Below, piece after piece: positions 33,443 to 42,064 of a DNA stretch of 64,000 nt. Location of the stretch: NCBI RefSeq assembly GCF_001884135.1, contig NZ_MAOC01000021.1:1-64000 (forward strand), read 5' to 3'. Positions within the stretch are counted from its first letter, which is position 1, and each line of letters starts with the position of its first letter. Source of the stretch: Bacillus nitratireducens. Lineage in GTDB: Bacteria > Bacillota > Bacilli > Bacillales > Bacillaceae_G. The translations under genes and the position numbers were made by a program. A model generated the notes under the pieces. It had not been told where the DNA came from. It worked only from the letters and a program-made list of their open reading frames with translations, and did no database searches.

Positions 33443-35428
33443 TTGAGAAAGATATGGGGGATTCTATTTCTTTGCTTAACATTCATGTTAGTCGGATGCG
33501 GTAAAGAAGAAAAACCACAAGAAGCGTTTGATACATATGCAAAAGCATGGAATAAACAAAAATTTGCAGATATGTATGATCAATTATCAGAAAATGCAAA
33601 AAAAGATATTTCAAAGAAAGAGTTTACTGAGAAATATGAAAAGATTTATTCTGGTATCGAAGTGAAAGACTTAAAGGTAGAAACAGGGGAAGTAAAAGAA
33701 GATAAAAAAGATGAAGGCCCTGTTCCTTTTAAGGTAAGCATGGATACTGTTGGTGGTAAAATCACTTTTGGCCATGAAGCAAAAATGGTGAAAGAAAAAG
33801 ATGGAGATAAAGAATCTTGGAAAATAGATTGGACTCCTGATTTTATATTCCCAGGTATGACAAAAGATAGTAAAGTGCGTATGCAAACGACGCAACCAAA
33901 ACGTGGAGAAATATATGACCGTAACGGTAAATATCTTGCGGTAAATGGTAAAGCTTCTGAAATCGGAATGATTCCTGAAAAGTTAGGGGATGCTGCTCCG
34001 CAATCGAAAGAAACGGTAGCGAAGTTGTTAAATATGTCTGTAGAAGAAATTGATCAAAAACTAGCTGCTAAATGGGTAAAACCAGGGTATCTCGTACCAA
34101 TTGGAATTTTACCTGAAGGGGCAACTCAAAATACGTATCTTGATTTACCTGGTGTTGTAACAAAACCTGTAAATGTTCGTACATATCCGTTAGGAGAAGC
34201 AGCGGCGCATCTTACTGGCTATATTGGAAAAGTGAATGCTGAAGACTTAAAAACGCTACAAAAGAAAGGCTATCAAGCCGATGAGCCAGTTGGTAAAGCT
34301 GGATTAGAGCAAGTATTAGAAGAAAAGCTGCGCGGTAAAAAAGGTGGCCGTGTCTTTGTAGAAGATGCGCAAGGAAAAGAAATTAAAAATTTAGTGAAAA
34401 CAGATGCTGTTGATGGAGAAAATGTAACATTAACTATCGATAGTGCTGTTCAAGAAAAAACGTATAATGAAATGAAGGGCGAAGCTGGTTCAAGTGCAGC
34501 AATTAATCCGAAAAGTGGAGAAACAATTGCACTTGTAAGTAGTCCAGCATATGATCCTAATTTAATAGCACGAGGCACATCGAAAGCACAACGTGAAGCT
34601 TGGAATAATGATCCGAAAAAACCGATGACGAATCGATTTACACAATTATCGGTACCGGGTTCTGTATTTAAGCCAATTACAGGTGCAATCGGTCTTGAAA
34701 CGAAAACAATTGATCCAAAAGAAGAGTTGAAAATTGAAGGATTGAAATGGACAAAAGATTCTTCATGGGGCAATTATTATGTAACGCGTGTGAAAGATGC
34801 GAATCCGATTGATTTTGATAAGGCGATGAAATACTCGGATAATATTTATTTCGCGCAAGAAGCTATGAAAATCGGAAAAGACAAATTTATGAGTGAAGCA
34901 AAAAAATTCGGATTCGATGAGAAATTACCAATTGAATATGGATTCCCAGCTTCTAAAATCGCAAATGATGGTATTAAAAATGATATTCAAATGGCAGATA
35001 CAGGTTATGGACAAGGACAAGTATTAATGACTCCTCTTCATTTAGCTTTAACGTATGCGCCAATTGTAAATGATGGAACGATTCCGTCACCGTATATCAT
35101 TAAAACAGATAAACAACCAAAAGCTTGGAAAGAAAATGTGATTTCTAAAGGAACTCAAGATATATTGAAAACAGCATTAACGAAAGTAATTAACGATCCA
35201 GATGGTACTGGAAAAATTGCTAAAATTGATGGTATGACTCTTGCTGGTAAAACAGGAACAGCAGAATTGAAAGTATCAAAAGAGGCAGAAGGAAAAGAAC
35301 TAGGTTGGTTCGCTGCGTTTGATTTAAATTCACCTGATATGGTCATTACAATGATGATTGAAGACGTAAAAGGTAGAGGTGGAAGTAATATTCCAGCTGA
35401 AAAAGTTAAACATGTTTTTCAAAAATAG
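33443..35428 (+). CDS. Penicillin-binding transpeptidase (PBP3/PbpC-like lipoprotein)
   Basis: The 661-residue protein begins with a lipoprotein signal (CLTFMLVGCGKEEK, lipobox LVGC), followed by a MecA-type NTF2-like domain (about 30-145), a PBP dimerisation domain (TQPKRGEIYDRNGKYLAVNG) and a transpeptidase domain. The catalytic serine is in PGSVFKPIT (SxxK), with YSDN and AGKTGTAEL as the second and third motifs. It cross-links peptidoglycan outside the membrane. The MecA_N-containing architecture is that of B. subtilis PBP3. A single gene with its own terminator. Confidence 0.9.
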   Translation: MRKIWGILFLCLTFMLVGCGKEEKPQEAFDTYAKAWNKQKFADMYDQLSENAKKDISKKEFTEKYEKIYSGIEVKDLKVETGEVKEDKKDEGPVPFKVSMDTVGGKITFGHEAKMVKEKDGDKESWKIDWTPDFIFPGMTKDSKVRMQTTQPKRGEIYDRNGKYLAVNGKASEIGMIPEKLGDAAPQSKETVAKLLNMSVEEIDQKLAAKWVKPGYLVPIGILPEGATQNTYLDLPGVVTKPVNVRTYPLGEAAAHLTGYIGKVNAEDLKTLQKKGYQADEPVGKAGLEQVLEEKLRGKKGGRVFVEDAQGKEIKNLVKTDAVDGENVTLTIDSAVQEKTYNEMKGEAGSSAAINPKSGETIALVSSPAYDPNLIARGTSKAQREAWNNDPKKPMTNRFTQLSVPGSVFKPITGAIGLETKTIDPKEELKIEGLKWTKDSSWGNYYVTRVKDANPIDFDKAMKYSDNIYFAQEAMKIGKDKFMSEAKKFGFDEKLPIEYGFPASKIANDGIKNDIQMADTGYGQGQVLMTPLHLALTYAPIVNDGTIPSPYIIKTDKQPKAWKENVISKGTQDILKTALTKVINDPDGTGKIAKIDGMTLAGKTGTAELKVSKEAEGKELGWFAAFDLNSPDMVITMMIEDVKGRGGSNIPAEKVKHVFQK

Positions 35429-35441
35429 AAAATGATGAGAG

Positions 35442-35473
35442 CTACCTCCATGGAATATGGAGGTAGTTTTTTA
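35442..35473 (+). terminator. Terminator of the PBP gene
   Basis: CTACCTCCAT (35442-35451) pairs with ATGGAGGTAG (35457-35466), followed by six T's. Confidence 0.85.
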
Positions 35474-35538
35474 TTTCGTCAGAAACTTAATATATTAGTA
35501 TTATTTATTAACTTACGAAAAAAAAGTAGCTATTTTTA

Positions 35539-35584
35539 TTGACAACAATTAAAACTTTTCGTATTATACTTACATAAGGTAAGT
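35539..35584 (+). promoter_or_regulatory. Azoreductase promoter with overlapping palindrome
   Basis: TTGACA (35539-35544) and TATTAT (35562-35567) are 17 bases apart. Directly after the -10, ACTTAC (35568-35573) and GTAAGT (35579-35584) form an inverted repeat over the start site, and another ACTTAC lies near 35510. This is a plausible operator for a redox-sensing repressor. Confidence 0.65.
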
Positions 35585-35645
35585 TATTTACTTTCAAATT
35601 ATAAATCTTGAATTAAAGATAAATTAGAAAAAGGGAGAGAATACA

Positions 35646-36281
35646 ATGACAAAAGTACTATTTATCACAGCAAATCCAAATTCAGCAGAAGGTTCTTTCG
35701 GTATGGCAGTAGGAGAAGCTTTCATCGAAGCTTATAAAAACGAGCATCCACAAGACGAAGTTGTAACAGTTGATTTATTCAATACTACTGTACCAGCAAT
35801 TGATGCAGATGTATTTGCTGCTTGGGGTAAATTTGCAGCAGGTGAAGGCTTTGAAACTTTAACAGAAGTTCAACAACAAAAAGTTGCAGCAATGAACACA
35901 AACTTAGAAACATTTATGCATGCAGATCGTTATGTATTCGTAACTCCAATGTGGAACTTTAGCTATCCACCAGTAGTAAAAGCATACTTAGATAACTTAG
36001 CGATCGCAGGTAAAACATTCAAATATACTGAAAATGGTCCAGTTGGCTTATTAGAAGGCAAAAAAGCACTTCACATTCAAGCGACAGGTGGCGTTTATTC
36101 TGAAGGAGCATACGCAGCTGTAGACTTCGGTCGTAATCACTTGAAAACAGTATTAGGATTCATCGGTGTAAATGAAACTGAATATATTGCAGTTGAAGGT
36201 ATGAATGCAAATCCTGAAAAAGCACCAGAAATTAAAGAAGCAGCAATTGCTAACGCACGTGAATTAGCAAAACGTTTCTAA
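35646..36281 (+). CDS. azoR: FMN-dependent NADH-azoreductase
   Basis: The 211-residue flavoprotein has the flavodoxin-like fold of AzoR: ITANPNSAEGSFGMAVGEAF binds the FMN phosphate, and PMWNFSYPPVVKAYLDNL and ATGGVYSEG contact the isoalloxazine ring. It reduces azo dyes and quinones with NADH and protects against thiol-reactive quinones. ATG 35646 lies behind GGGAGAG. A strong promoter with a palindrome over the start site suggests induction by electrophiles. The codon use is that of a well-expressed gene. Confidence 0.9.
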   Translation: MTKVLFITANPNSAEGSFGMAVGEAFIEAYKNEHPQDEVVTVDLFNTTVPAIDADVFAAWGKFAAGEGFETLTEVQQQKVAAMNTNLETFMHADRYVFVTPMWNFSYPPVVKAYLDNLAIAGKTFKYTENGPVGLLEGKKALHIQATGGVYSEGAYAAVDFGRNHLKTVLGFIGVNETEYIAVEGMNANPEKAPEIKEAAIANARELAKRF

Positions 36282-36298
36282 TATAGACTACTTAAAGA

Positions 36299-36329
36299 TG
36301 TCCAAACACTTGTTGTTTGGACATTTTTT
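36299..36329 (+). terminator. Terminator of azoR
   Basis: TGTCCAAACA pairs with TGTTTGGACA, followed by six T's. Confidence 0.85.
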
Positions 36330-36392
36330 CTTCTTTTTCCTTCGTTTGTCTAGTATAATGAAGGTCGGAATGATAATAGGTGGGGGTTCTGT

Positions 36393-37112
36393 ATGATTCA
36401 AACGTTTTTTAAAATCTTTTATTTAATTTTAATCGTAATTGCGATTACACCGAGAATGTGGCGTCTTAAAAAACAAGTAAATACGATGTCACCGCAAGAA
36501 AAAGATAATGCTGTGTATAAAACGACAAATTGGTTTGGTAAAAAAATGGTACGTGTAGCTGGTGGGGCAGTAGAAGTAAAAGGGCTTGAAAATGTTCCGA
36601 AAGACAAGCCGGTACTAGTTGTAAGTAATCATCAAAGTAATATGGATATCCCTGTTTTACTAGGTTACTTAAATAAACCAATTGGATTCGTTTCAAAGGC
36701 AGAGATTAAGAAATTTCCAGTTGTACCAACTTGGATGGAACTTATGAATTGTGTATTTATGGTTCGTAATGATCGTCGTCAATCTCTTCAAGCGATTAAA
36801 GATGGAATTGAACTATTAAAGAATGGACATTCTATCGTAATTTTCCCTGAAGGAACGAGAAGTAAGGGTGGAGAAATTGGAGAGTTTAAAGCTGGTAGTT
36901 TTCACCTAGCAGTAAAATCTGGTGTAGCAATCTTACCTGTAACGTTAGATGGTACATATAAAATGTTTGAAGCGAATGGAAATCGTATGAAATCAGCTCA
37001 TGCAACAGTAACAATTTCTAAGCCGATTACACCTGAAGAGTATGCGAATATGGATATTAAAGAGTTAACGAAGCATACACAGGATGTTATCGCATCACAA
37101 TTACATAAGTAA
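36393..37112 (+). CDS. plsC: 1-acyl-sn-glycerol-3-phosphate acyltransferase
   Basis: The 239-residue membrane-bound enzyme has an N-terminal hydrophobic anchor (FFKIFYLILIVIAITP) and the PlsC acyltransferase motifs SNHQSNMD (H-x4-D) and FPEGTRSKGG, followed by GVAILPVTL. It adds the second acyl chain to lysophosphatidate in phospholipid synthesis. The ribosome site GGTGGGGG precedes ATG 36393. It is transcribed alone and ends at a terminator shared with the convergent hemolysin III gene. Confidence 0.9.
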   Translation: MIQTFFKIFYLILIVIAITPRMWRLKKQVNTMSPQEKDNAVYKTTNWFGKKMVRVAGGAVEVKGLENVPKDKPVLVVSNHQSNMDIPVLLGYLNKPIGFVSKAEIKKFPVVPTWMELMNCVFMVRNDRRQSLQAIKDGIELLKNGHSIVIFPEGTRSKGGEIGEFKAGSFHLAVKSGVAILPVTLDGTYKMFEANGNRMKSAHATVTISKPITPEEYANMDIKELTKHTQDVIASQLHK

Positions 37113-37114
37113 TA

Positions 37115-37152
37115 AAAAAGGTTTCAGCTTAATATAAGCTGAAACTTTTTTT
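37115..37152. terminator. Bidirectional terminator
   Basis: GTTTCAGCTT (37121-37130) pairs with AAGCTGAAAC (37136-37145), flanked by A and T tracts, between plsC and the minus-strand hemolysin III gene. Confidence 0.85.
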
Positions 37153-37153
37153 A

Positions 37154-37810
37154 TTACGCTGCAGGTAAGACGTAAAAGAGTACACAGAAGAACATCATTG
37201 CACTACCGCCTAAAACGAAGAGGTGCCAAATGGCATGGTTGAAAGGTAGTTTTTCCCAAAGGAAGAAGATTGCCCCGACTGAATATAAAATGCCACCTGC
37301 TAAAAGTAGTGAAAAACCATGTCCAGTTAGATTTTCATAAAGTGGTTTAATAGCAACGATTATGAGCCATCCCATAATGATATAACATAAAGTTGATGCT
37401 TTTATAAAGCGACGTACAAAGAAAATTTTGAAGACAATACCGCCAATTGCAAGTGTCCATATAATAGCGAGTAACGTCCAGCCTAAAGGTCCACGAAGTG
37501 TAATAAGTAGAAACGGAGTATATGTGCCAGCGATTAATAAATAGATGGCTGAATGATCTAAAATAGTAAATAATTTTTCTACCTTTGGATGGTGAATGCT
37601 ATGTAGCAACGTTGAAAATAAGTACAGTAAGAACATGCTTACACCATAAACAGTAAATGCAACAACAGCAGATGCAGTACCATGTTTAGAAGCATGAATA
37701 ATTAATATAATTAAGGCAGGGATGCTTAAAATGGCACCGATACCATGTGTAATTGCATTTGCAATTTCTTCTTTCACAAAATGTGTCATTCGTGTCATTT
37801 TTTCAGTCAT
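37154..37810 (-). CDS. Hemolysin III family membrane protein
   Basis: The 218-residue protein has seven hydrophobic segments and the conserved family blocks EEIANAITHGIGAILSIPAL, LLHSIHHPKVEKLFTILDHS and FNHAIWHLFVLGGSAMMFF. The conserved Ser, His and Asp of these blocks form the metal site of the related PAQR/alkaline ceramidase family. Hemolysin III was named for pore formation, but its cellular role in bacilli is unsettled. ATG 37810 follows AGAAAGGA and replaces a longer frame that starts without a ribosome site. Confidence 0.85.
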   Translation of the reverse strand: MTEKMTRMTHFVKEEIANAITHGIGAILSIPALIILIIHASKHGTASAVVAFTVYGVSMFLLYLFSTLLHSIHHPKVEKLFTILDHSAIYLLIAGTYTPFLLITLRGPLGWTLLAIIWTLAIGGIVFKIFFVRRFIKASTLCYIIMGWLIIVAIKPLYENLTGHGFSLLLAGGILYSVGAIFFLWEKLPFNHAIWHLFVLGGSAMMFFCVLFYVLPAA

Positions 37811-38023
37811 AATGCAAATCCTTTCTACTATCATAAAATAATATGTCGTTTCCCTTACCATATCATACACAAAGACAATAGAAAATGAAATTTGTATAAT
37901 TGATTATATTTTTGAATTTTTTTGACAAAAGACAACGGACTTGTTGACGTTTTCAAACTTTTTTGACAAAATAAAATTATGTAATAGTAGGACAAGAAAT
38001 CTACTAAAAAAGGGGATGGGGAA

Positions 38024-38209
38024 ATGTTTTCAAATATTGGCTTTCCAGGGTTAATTTTAATTTTAGTAGCTGTACTCATTTTATTTGGACCTAAAAAATT
38101 GCCGGAAATCGGGAAGGCTTTAGGGGAAACGTTAAAAGAATTCAAAAAATCAACGAAAGAATTGACTGATGATGCATTTCAAGAGAAGGAAAAGAAAGAA
38201 AAAATGTAA
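38024..38209 (+). CDS. tatA: Twin-arginine translocase subunit TatA
   Basis: The 61-residue protein has the TatA pattern: a short periplasm-side N-terminus, one membrane helix ([20 protein letters not shown]), the FGPKKLPE hinge, and an amphipathic helix ([18 protein letters not shown]) before a charged tail. It forms the protein-conducting ring of the Tat pathway for folded proteins. ATG 38024 follows AAGGGGATGGGG. TatC follows 42 bases later, giving a minimal TatAC system of the Gram-positive type, in which TatA also serves the TatB role. No cargo gene is adjacent. Confidence 0.93.
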
Positions 38210-38251
38210 TGAATTTTCCTTGTAATGGATAAATAAAGTGTGGTGAACGAG

Positions 38252-38992
38252 ATGGAAGATCGGGAAATGAGCGTAGTAGAACATATAGTTGAGCTTCGCA
38301 AACGAGTAATATATACAGTGCTATCCTTTGTGATATTTTTAATTATTGGATTTACTTTTACGAAGGATATTTATTTTTGGCTTGTAAAAGATTTACCAAT
38401 GAAATTAACTGTTCTCGGTCCAAGTGATGTATTGTGGATTTTTTTCTCGATTGCTACAGTATTTGCTATCGTTTGTACAATTCCTTTTGCTGCTATACAA
38501 ATTTGGTTATTTGTAAAACCGGGTTTACATCCAAATGAACAAAAGATGACAGTGATGTATATACCGGTATTGTCTATATTATTTATTGCAGGTTTATGCT
38601 TTGGATATTTCATTGTAATGCCGTTTTTATTTCATTTTTTAACTACGATAGGTAATGAAATGTTTAATACGATGTTTACGACAGAAAAGTATTTTCATTT
38701 TGTTCTCAATTTAACAGTTCCATTTGCTGTAATTTTTGAATTGCCTGTAGTAGTAATGTTTTTAACGAGTATTGGACTGTTGACGGCGGAATTTCTAATA
38801 AAAATAAGAAGGTATGCATACGTAGCCTTGATTATCATTGCATCGTGTATATCGCCGCCTGATTTTTTATCACATAGTTTAGTAGCGGTACCGCTTATTT
38901 GTATTTATGAAATTAGTATCGCTCTATCAAAGATTGTTAGTAAACGCAAAAAGAAAAGAGAAGAAATACAGTCGAAAAGTGCCTCTTTATAA
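38252..38992 (+). CDS. tatC: Twin-arginine translocase subunit TatC
   Basis: The 246-residue membrane protein has six helices and the TatC blocks HIVELRKRVIYTVLSF at the N-terminus, LKPGLHPNE-like VKPGLHPNEQ in the first cytoplasmic loop, and CISPPDFLSHSLVAVPL near the end. TatC recognises the twin-arginine signal peptide. ATG 38252 is preferred to GTG 38240 because GGTGAACGAG acts as ribosome site. The final helix runs into a terminator inside the coding end. Confidence 0.9.
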   Translation: MEDREMSVVEHIVELRKRVIYTVLSFVIFLIIGFTFTKDIYFWLVKDLPMKLTVLGPSDVLWIFFSIATVFAIVCTIPFAAIQIWLFVKPGLHPNEQKMTVMYIPVLSILFIAGLCFGYFIVMPFLFHFLTTIGNEMFNTMFTTEKYFHFVLNLTVPFAVIFELPVVVMFLTSIGLLTAEFLIKIRRYAYVALIIIASCISPPDFLSHSLVAVPLICIYEISIALSKIVSKRKKKREEIQSKSASL

Positions 38993-39004
38993 AGGCACTT
39001 TTTA
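38977..39004 (+). terminator. Terminator of the tatA-tatC operon
   Basis: AAGTGCCT pairs with AGGCACTT, followed by T's; the hairpin overlaps the last codons of tatC. Confidence 0.8.
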
Positions 39005-39120
39005 ATTTATTTGTTATACTCTAGATATAATCGTATACAATATATAGAAGAAAAAAATTATAGAATCTCCAAAATTTAGACAAACTTTTCACTTTTATAA
39101 GTTTATACTGAAGTTATCTA

Positions 39121-39310
39121 GATATATATGGGTAATAAGACTCCCGTCTCAAGGGATATATAGGACAGGGGCCGAATTAGGTGGATATAAATGAAGTATT
39201 AACTTCTAAACGGGGGCCGCTTAAGAATATTTTAGTTTTCATAGGAAACCTACACTTGAAAAACGTGTTAAAGAATAAAGTGGAGGAAGTTCAAAAATCC
39301 AACGAAAAAG
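39121..39310 (+). other. Unassigned GC-richer leader ahead of a small gene
   Basis: The 330-base gap after tatC contains an AT-rich promoter-like part (up to about 39115) and then a segment with GACTCCCGTCTCAAGGG and two copies of GGGGCCG (in AGGGGCCGAATTAG and GGGGGCCGCTTAAG, near 39168 and 39213). It precedes a short reading frame. The contrast to the AT-rich surroundings suggests a structured RNA. I do not recognise any known riboswitch core. Confidence 0.4.
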
Positions 39311-39322
39311 AGGATTGATATT

Positions 39323-39574
39323 GTGATTACGAAAAGTTTTTATTTCACTCATGCAACAGGGAGTTGTATTAAAATATTTGAAATCCCTGTCCTACAAACA
39401 CAGCATCCATTAGCGTTTCTAATTCAGTCTCGTCTTCAATTGTTTATTGCAAAAATTCAAAAACATAAAAATCCAAGATTCTCGTACTCTTTCCGTGAAT
39501 ATTTACAAAGTTGTTTGAAGTGGAATGATTATTCAAATGTATATAAAACAAATACTCTGGAAAAGAATGCATAA
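39323..39574 (+). CDS. Hypothetical 83-residue protein
   Basis: A GTG start at 39323 lies nine bases after AAAGAGGA and opens a frame with SFYFTHATGSCIKIFEIPVL, then QHPLAFLIQSRLQLFIAKI and RFSYSFREYLQSCLKW. It is basic, with no membrane helix, and I do not recognise the family. A terminator follows 12 bases after the stop, which supports a real transcription unit. It might be a short protein controlled by the GC-richer leader upstream. Confidence 0.5.
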   Translation: MITKSFYFTHATGSCIKIFEIPVLQTQHPLAFLIQSRLQLFIAKIQKHKNPRFSYSFREYLQSCLKWNDYSNVYKTNTLEKNA

Positions 39575-39585
39575 TATACAGCAGG

Positions 39586-39613
39586 GACAGAGTTAAATAG
39601 GCTCTGTCTTTTT
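39586..39613 (+). terminator. Terminator after the small gene
   Basis: GACAGAG (39586-39592) pairs with CTCTGTC (39602-39608), followed by T's. Confidence 0.75.
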
Positions 39614-39727
39614 CATTTTAGGTATAAAAATATAATTAATTTGGTGAAATTTGTTCTAAATTGTTGAAAGCACTGGGAATGCTAGTATAATAACAGGGAG
39701 AGCGTATTGGAAAGGGAAGAATATAAT

Positions 39728-40570
39728 ATGCAAAAAATTAAAATTGTAACAGATTCAACTGCAGATTTAGCGCAGGATGTAATCGAAAAGTATGGCATTC
39801 ATGTGCTACCATTATCAATCTCTGTAAATGGACAAACATATTTAGATCGTGTTGATTTACAACCTGATGAATTTATTGAAGAAATGATCAAATCAGAGGA
39901 ATTACCAAAAACATCACAACCGGCAATGGGTACATTTGTAGAAATGTATGACAAGTTAGGTGAAGATGGAAGTGAAGTACTTTCCATTCATATGACAAGT
40001 GGAATGAGTGGTACTGTGGCAACTGCCAATAGTGCTGCATCAATGACCGATACAAAAGTAACAGTTGTTGATTCTCAATTTATTACACATGCTTTAGCAT
40101 ATCAAGTAGTTGAAGCTGCGAAAATGGCAAATGAAGGACGCTCACTAGAAGAAATTTTAAAACGTGTAGATGAAGTGAGAAAGAATACTCGTTTATATGT
40201 AGTAGTAGATACATTAGAAAACTTAGTGAAGGGTGGGCGTATCGGTAAAGGAAAAGCGTTTATCGGTTCGCTACTTAATATAAAACCAATTGCTAGCCTT
40301 GAAGATGGTGTTTATAACCCTGTAACGAAAGTGCGTAGCCAAGGTCAAATTGTAAAAACGTTAGCTAAGTTATTTGAGGAAGATACAGCTGGAAAAGTTG
40401 TAAAAACTGTTGCAATTCCACATGCGAAAGCAATTCCTTTAGCTGAAAATGTAAAAGCGGCTGTAGAAAAAGTGAGTGGATTTGCTCAATCAGAAATTTT
40501 CTATACAACGCCTATTATTAGTACTCATACAGGTCCGGGAGCAATCGGATTTATGTATTTAGCAGAGTAA
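39728..40570 (+). CDS. DegV-family fatty-acid-binding protein
   Basis: The 280-residue protein begins IKIVTDSTADLAQDVIEKYG, the DegV signature, and continues with LPLSISVNGQTYLDRVDL, KTSQPAMGTF and SGMSGTVATANSAA in the lipid-binding pocket. DegV/FakB proteins hold fatty acids, and several present them to the FakA kinase for phosphorylation. ATG 39728 follows GGAAAGGGAAGAA. A single gene with its own terminator. Confidence 0.88.
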   Translation: MQKIKIVTDSTADLAQDVIEKYGIHVLPLSISVNGQTYLDRVDLQPDEFIEEMIKSEELPKTSQPAMGTFVEMYDKLGEDGSEVLSIHMTSGMSGTVATANSAASMTDTKVTVVDSQFITHALAYQVVEAAKMANEGRSLEEILKRVDEVRKNTRLYVVVDTLENLVKGGRIGKGKAFIGSLLNIKPIASLEDGVYNPVTKVRSQGQIVKTLAKLFEEDTAGKVVKTVAIPHAKAIPLAENVKAAVEKVSGFAQSEIFYTTPIISTHTGPGAIGFMYLAE

Positions 40571-40571
40571 T

Positions 40572-40610
40572 AAAAAAGCTACTTGAAATGAATTTTCAAG
40601 TAGCTTTTTT
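40572..40610. terminator. Bidirectional terminator
   Basis: AAAAAAGCTACTTGAAA pairs with TTTTCAAGTAGCTTTTTT around ATGAA; it serves the DegV gene and the small minus-strand gene. Confidence 0.85.
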
Positions 40611-40692
40611 ATGTGAAAATAACATAGGAAATGAGAAGGGCTATACAGGCGCTACCGCTAATAATATAGCGAGTCTGTAAATAATTTTTCAT
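40609..40692 (-). CDS. 27-residue single-span membrane peptide
   Basis: The minus-strand ATG at 40692 follows AAAGGGTGATTTCT and encodes MKNYLQTRYIISGSACIALL followed by ISYVIFT, then TAA at the edge of the bidirectional terminator. The C-terminal 17 residues form one hydrophobic helix with a basic N-terminal end, so it would insert with the N-terminus inside. Ribosome site and terminator fit support a real gene. I do not recognise it. Confidence 0.55.
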   Translation of the reverse strand: MKNYLQTRYIISGSACIALLISYVIFT

Positions 40693-40753
40693 AGAAATCA
40701 CCCTTTTCGATTTTCTAAAGTATATGATAAATCATTTAAAAAAAGTAGCGTAG

Positions 40754-41728
40754 TTATACATGAGTGGTTTCTGTGATTTTTTCTGTTCTTTCCTCTGAAA
40801 TAATAGGGCTATAAGTGAAAGTTTGACCTAAAAAGAGAACATGTAGTTGTTCCCATGGTAGTATTCGTAAATTCCAGTTATTTCGTAGTCTTGTTATTGC
40901 TTCTCTTGGTGTTTCATCTGCTAAAGCAAAAGTACCGTAGTGCATTGGAATGAAATGTGTAGCTTTTATATCTAAATAGGCTTGCACAGCTTCTTCAGGT
41001 GAAACGTGGGACACTTTCATAAACCATTCTGGTTCATAGGCACCAATTGGCATAAGTGCAATATCAATTGAAAAACGGTTTCCGATTTCTTTAAAACCTT
41101 GGAAATAACCACTATCACCACAAAAATAAATGGTTTCTGAAGAAGTCATATTATCAATGATCCATCCTCCCCAGTGAGATGTATTCATATCAAATAAGGA
41201 TCTTCTCGTCCAGTGCTGGGCGGGTACGAAGTGAAAGGAAACATCATTAATTGTTGTGTTTTCCCACCAATTATACTCTTCTACGTTAGTGAATTTTTTG
41301 CGAGTAAATAATTTTTTCAGCCCAATAGGTACAAGGTATAGAACATCATTATTTAGCTGGCGAAGAGATGAAAAGTCTAAATGATCGTAATGACCGTGTG
41401 AAATAAGAACGATATCAATTTTCGGTAGTCCTTTTATAGAGAGCCCTGGCTCAGTAAGTCGTGGAACCAACTTTAATTTATTTGCCCATACTGGATCTGT
41501 TAAAATATTTAAGCCGTTCGTTTGAATGAGAAAAGTGGAATGACCAATCCATGTGACAGTTGTTTTTTCAAAGTTATTAAGCAAAAATTTACTTTGTTTA
41601 ACAGGTGATTGTTCTACTAGAAAAGAAAAGTCTTTTTTGTTTTGCTTTCTCTCTTTACGCCAGCGTAGGAAGGAGCGAATCGATTTTTTTGTACTTACAT
41701 TATCCATATTTTCATAGCGCTTAGCCAT
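40754..41728 (-). CDS. Metallo-beta-lactamase fold hydrolase, NAPE-PLD-like
   Basis: The 324-residue protein has the MBL fold with zinc ligands in ISHGHYDHLDFSSL (HxHxDH), CGDSGYF and PMHYGTFALAD. The region WIGHSTFLIQTNGLNILTDP is typical of N-acyl-phosphatidylethanolamine phospholipase D-like and UlaG-like enzymes. The basic N-terminal 50 residues have no signal peptide. It starts at ATG 41728 (MAKRYEN) behind GAGGTGA. The substrate may be a phosphodiester or a lipid, but this cannot be told from the sequence. Confidence 0.83.
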   Translation of the reverse strand: MAKRYENMDNVSTKKSIRSFLRWRKERKQNKKDFSFLVEQSPVKQSKFLLNNFEKTTVTWIGHSTFLIQTNGLNILTDPVWANKLKLVPRLTEPGLSIKGLPKIDIVLISHGHYDHLDFSSLRQLNNDVLYLVPIGLKKLFTRKKFTNVEEYNWWENTTINDVSFHFVPAQHWTRRSLFDMNTSHWGGWIIDNMTSSETIYFCGDSGYFQGFKEIGNRFSIDIALMPIGAYEPEWFMKVSHVSPEEAVQAYLDIKATHFIPMHYGTFALADETPREAITRLRNNWNLRILPWEQLHVLFLGQTFTYSPIISEERTEKITETTHV

Positions 41729-42064
41729 GAACATCACCTCATTTAAAATCGTTGTAGTTGTATTGTACCGAAATGTTGTTAAGGAATACAGTGTTTAACA
41801 TGGATTAATGTTTAAGTAATTGTAAAAAAACAGGGGATAGGTATTTACAAATTTAACAATGAACTTTGTTTCGTACATAATGTTAAGAGAAATAATAGTA
41901 GTAAAATATATTTTGTCTAGTAATTAGCTTTAAATAAAGAAGTAACATACGTAAAATCGTACGATTTCGTGAACAAATGACGTAAACAATTTTCTCATAG
42001 TGTTTACTTTTGTTATGATATACATTACTTACATAAATTAAGGAAAGAGAAAAGAGGTTTAATA
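41729..42064. other. Divergent intergenic region with palindromes
   Basis: This gap separates the MBL gene from the SCO gene. It holds a perfect 14-base palindrome, AAATCGTACGATTT (41954-41967), and an inverted pair GTAAAC (41982-41987) and GTTTAC (42002-42007) close to the SCO promoter area. No gene or confident promoter is seen. Confidence 0.45.

Noticed and set aside
37855-38145. Minus-strand frame of 96 codons opposite tatA
   Set aside because: It mirrors tatA and the intergenic promoter area without a start signal.
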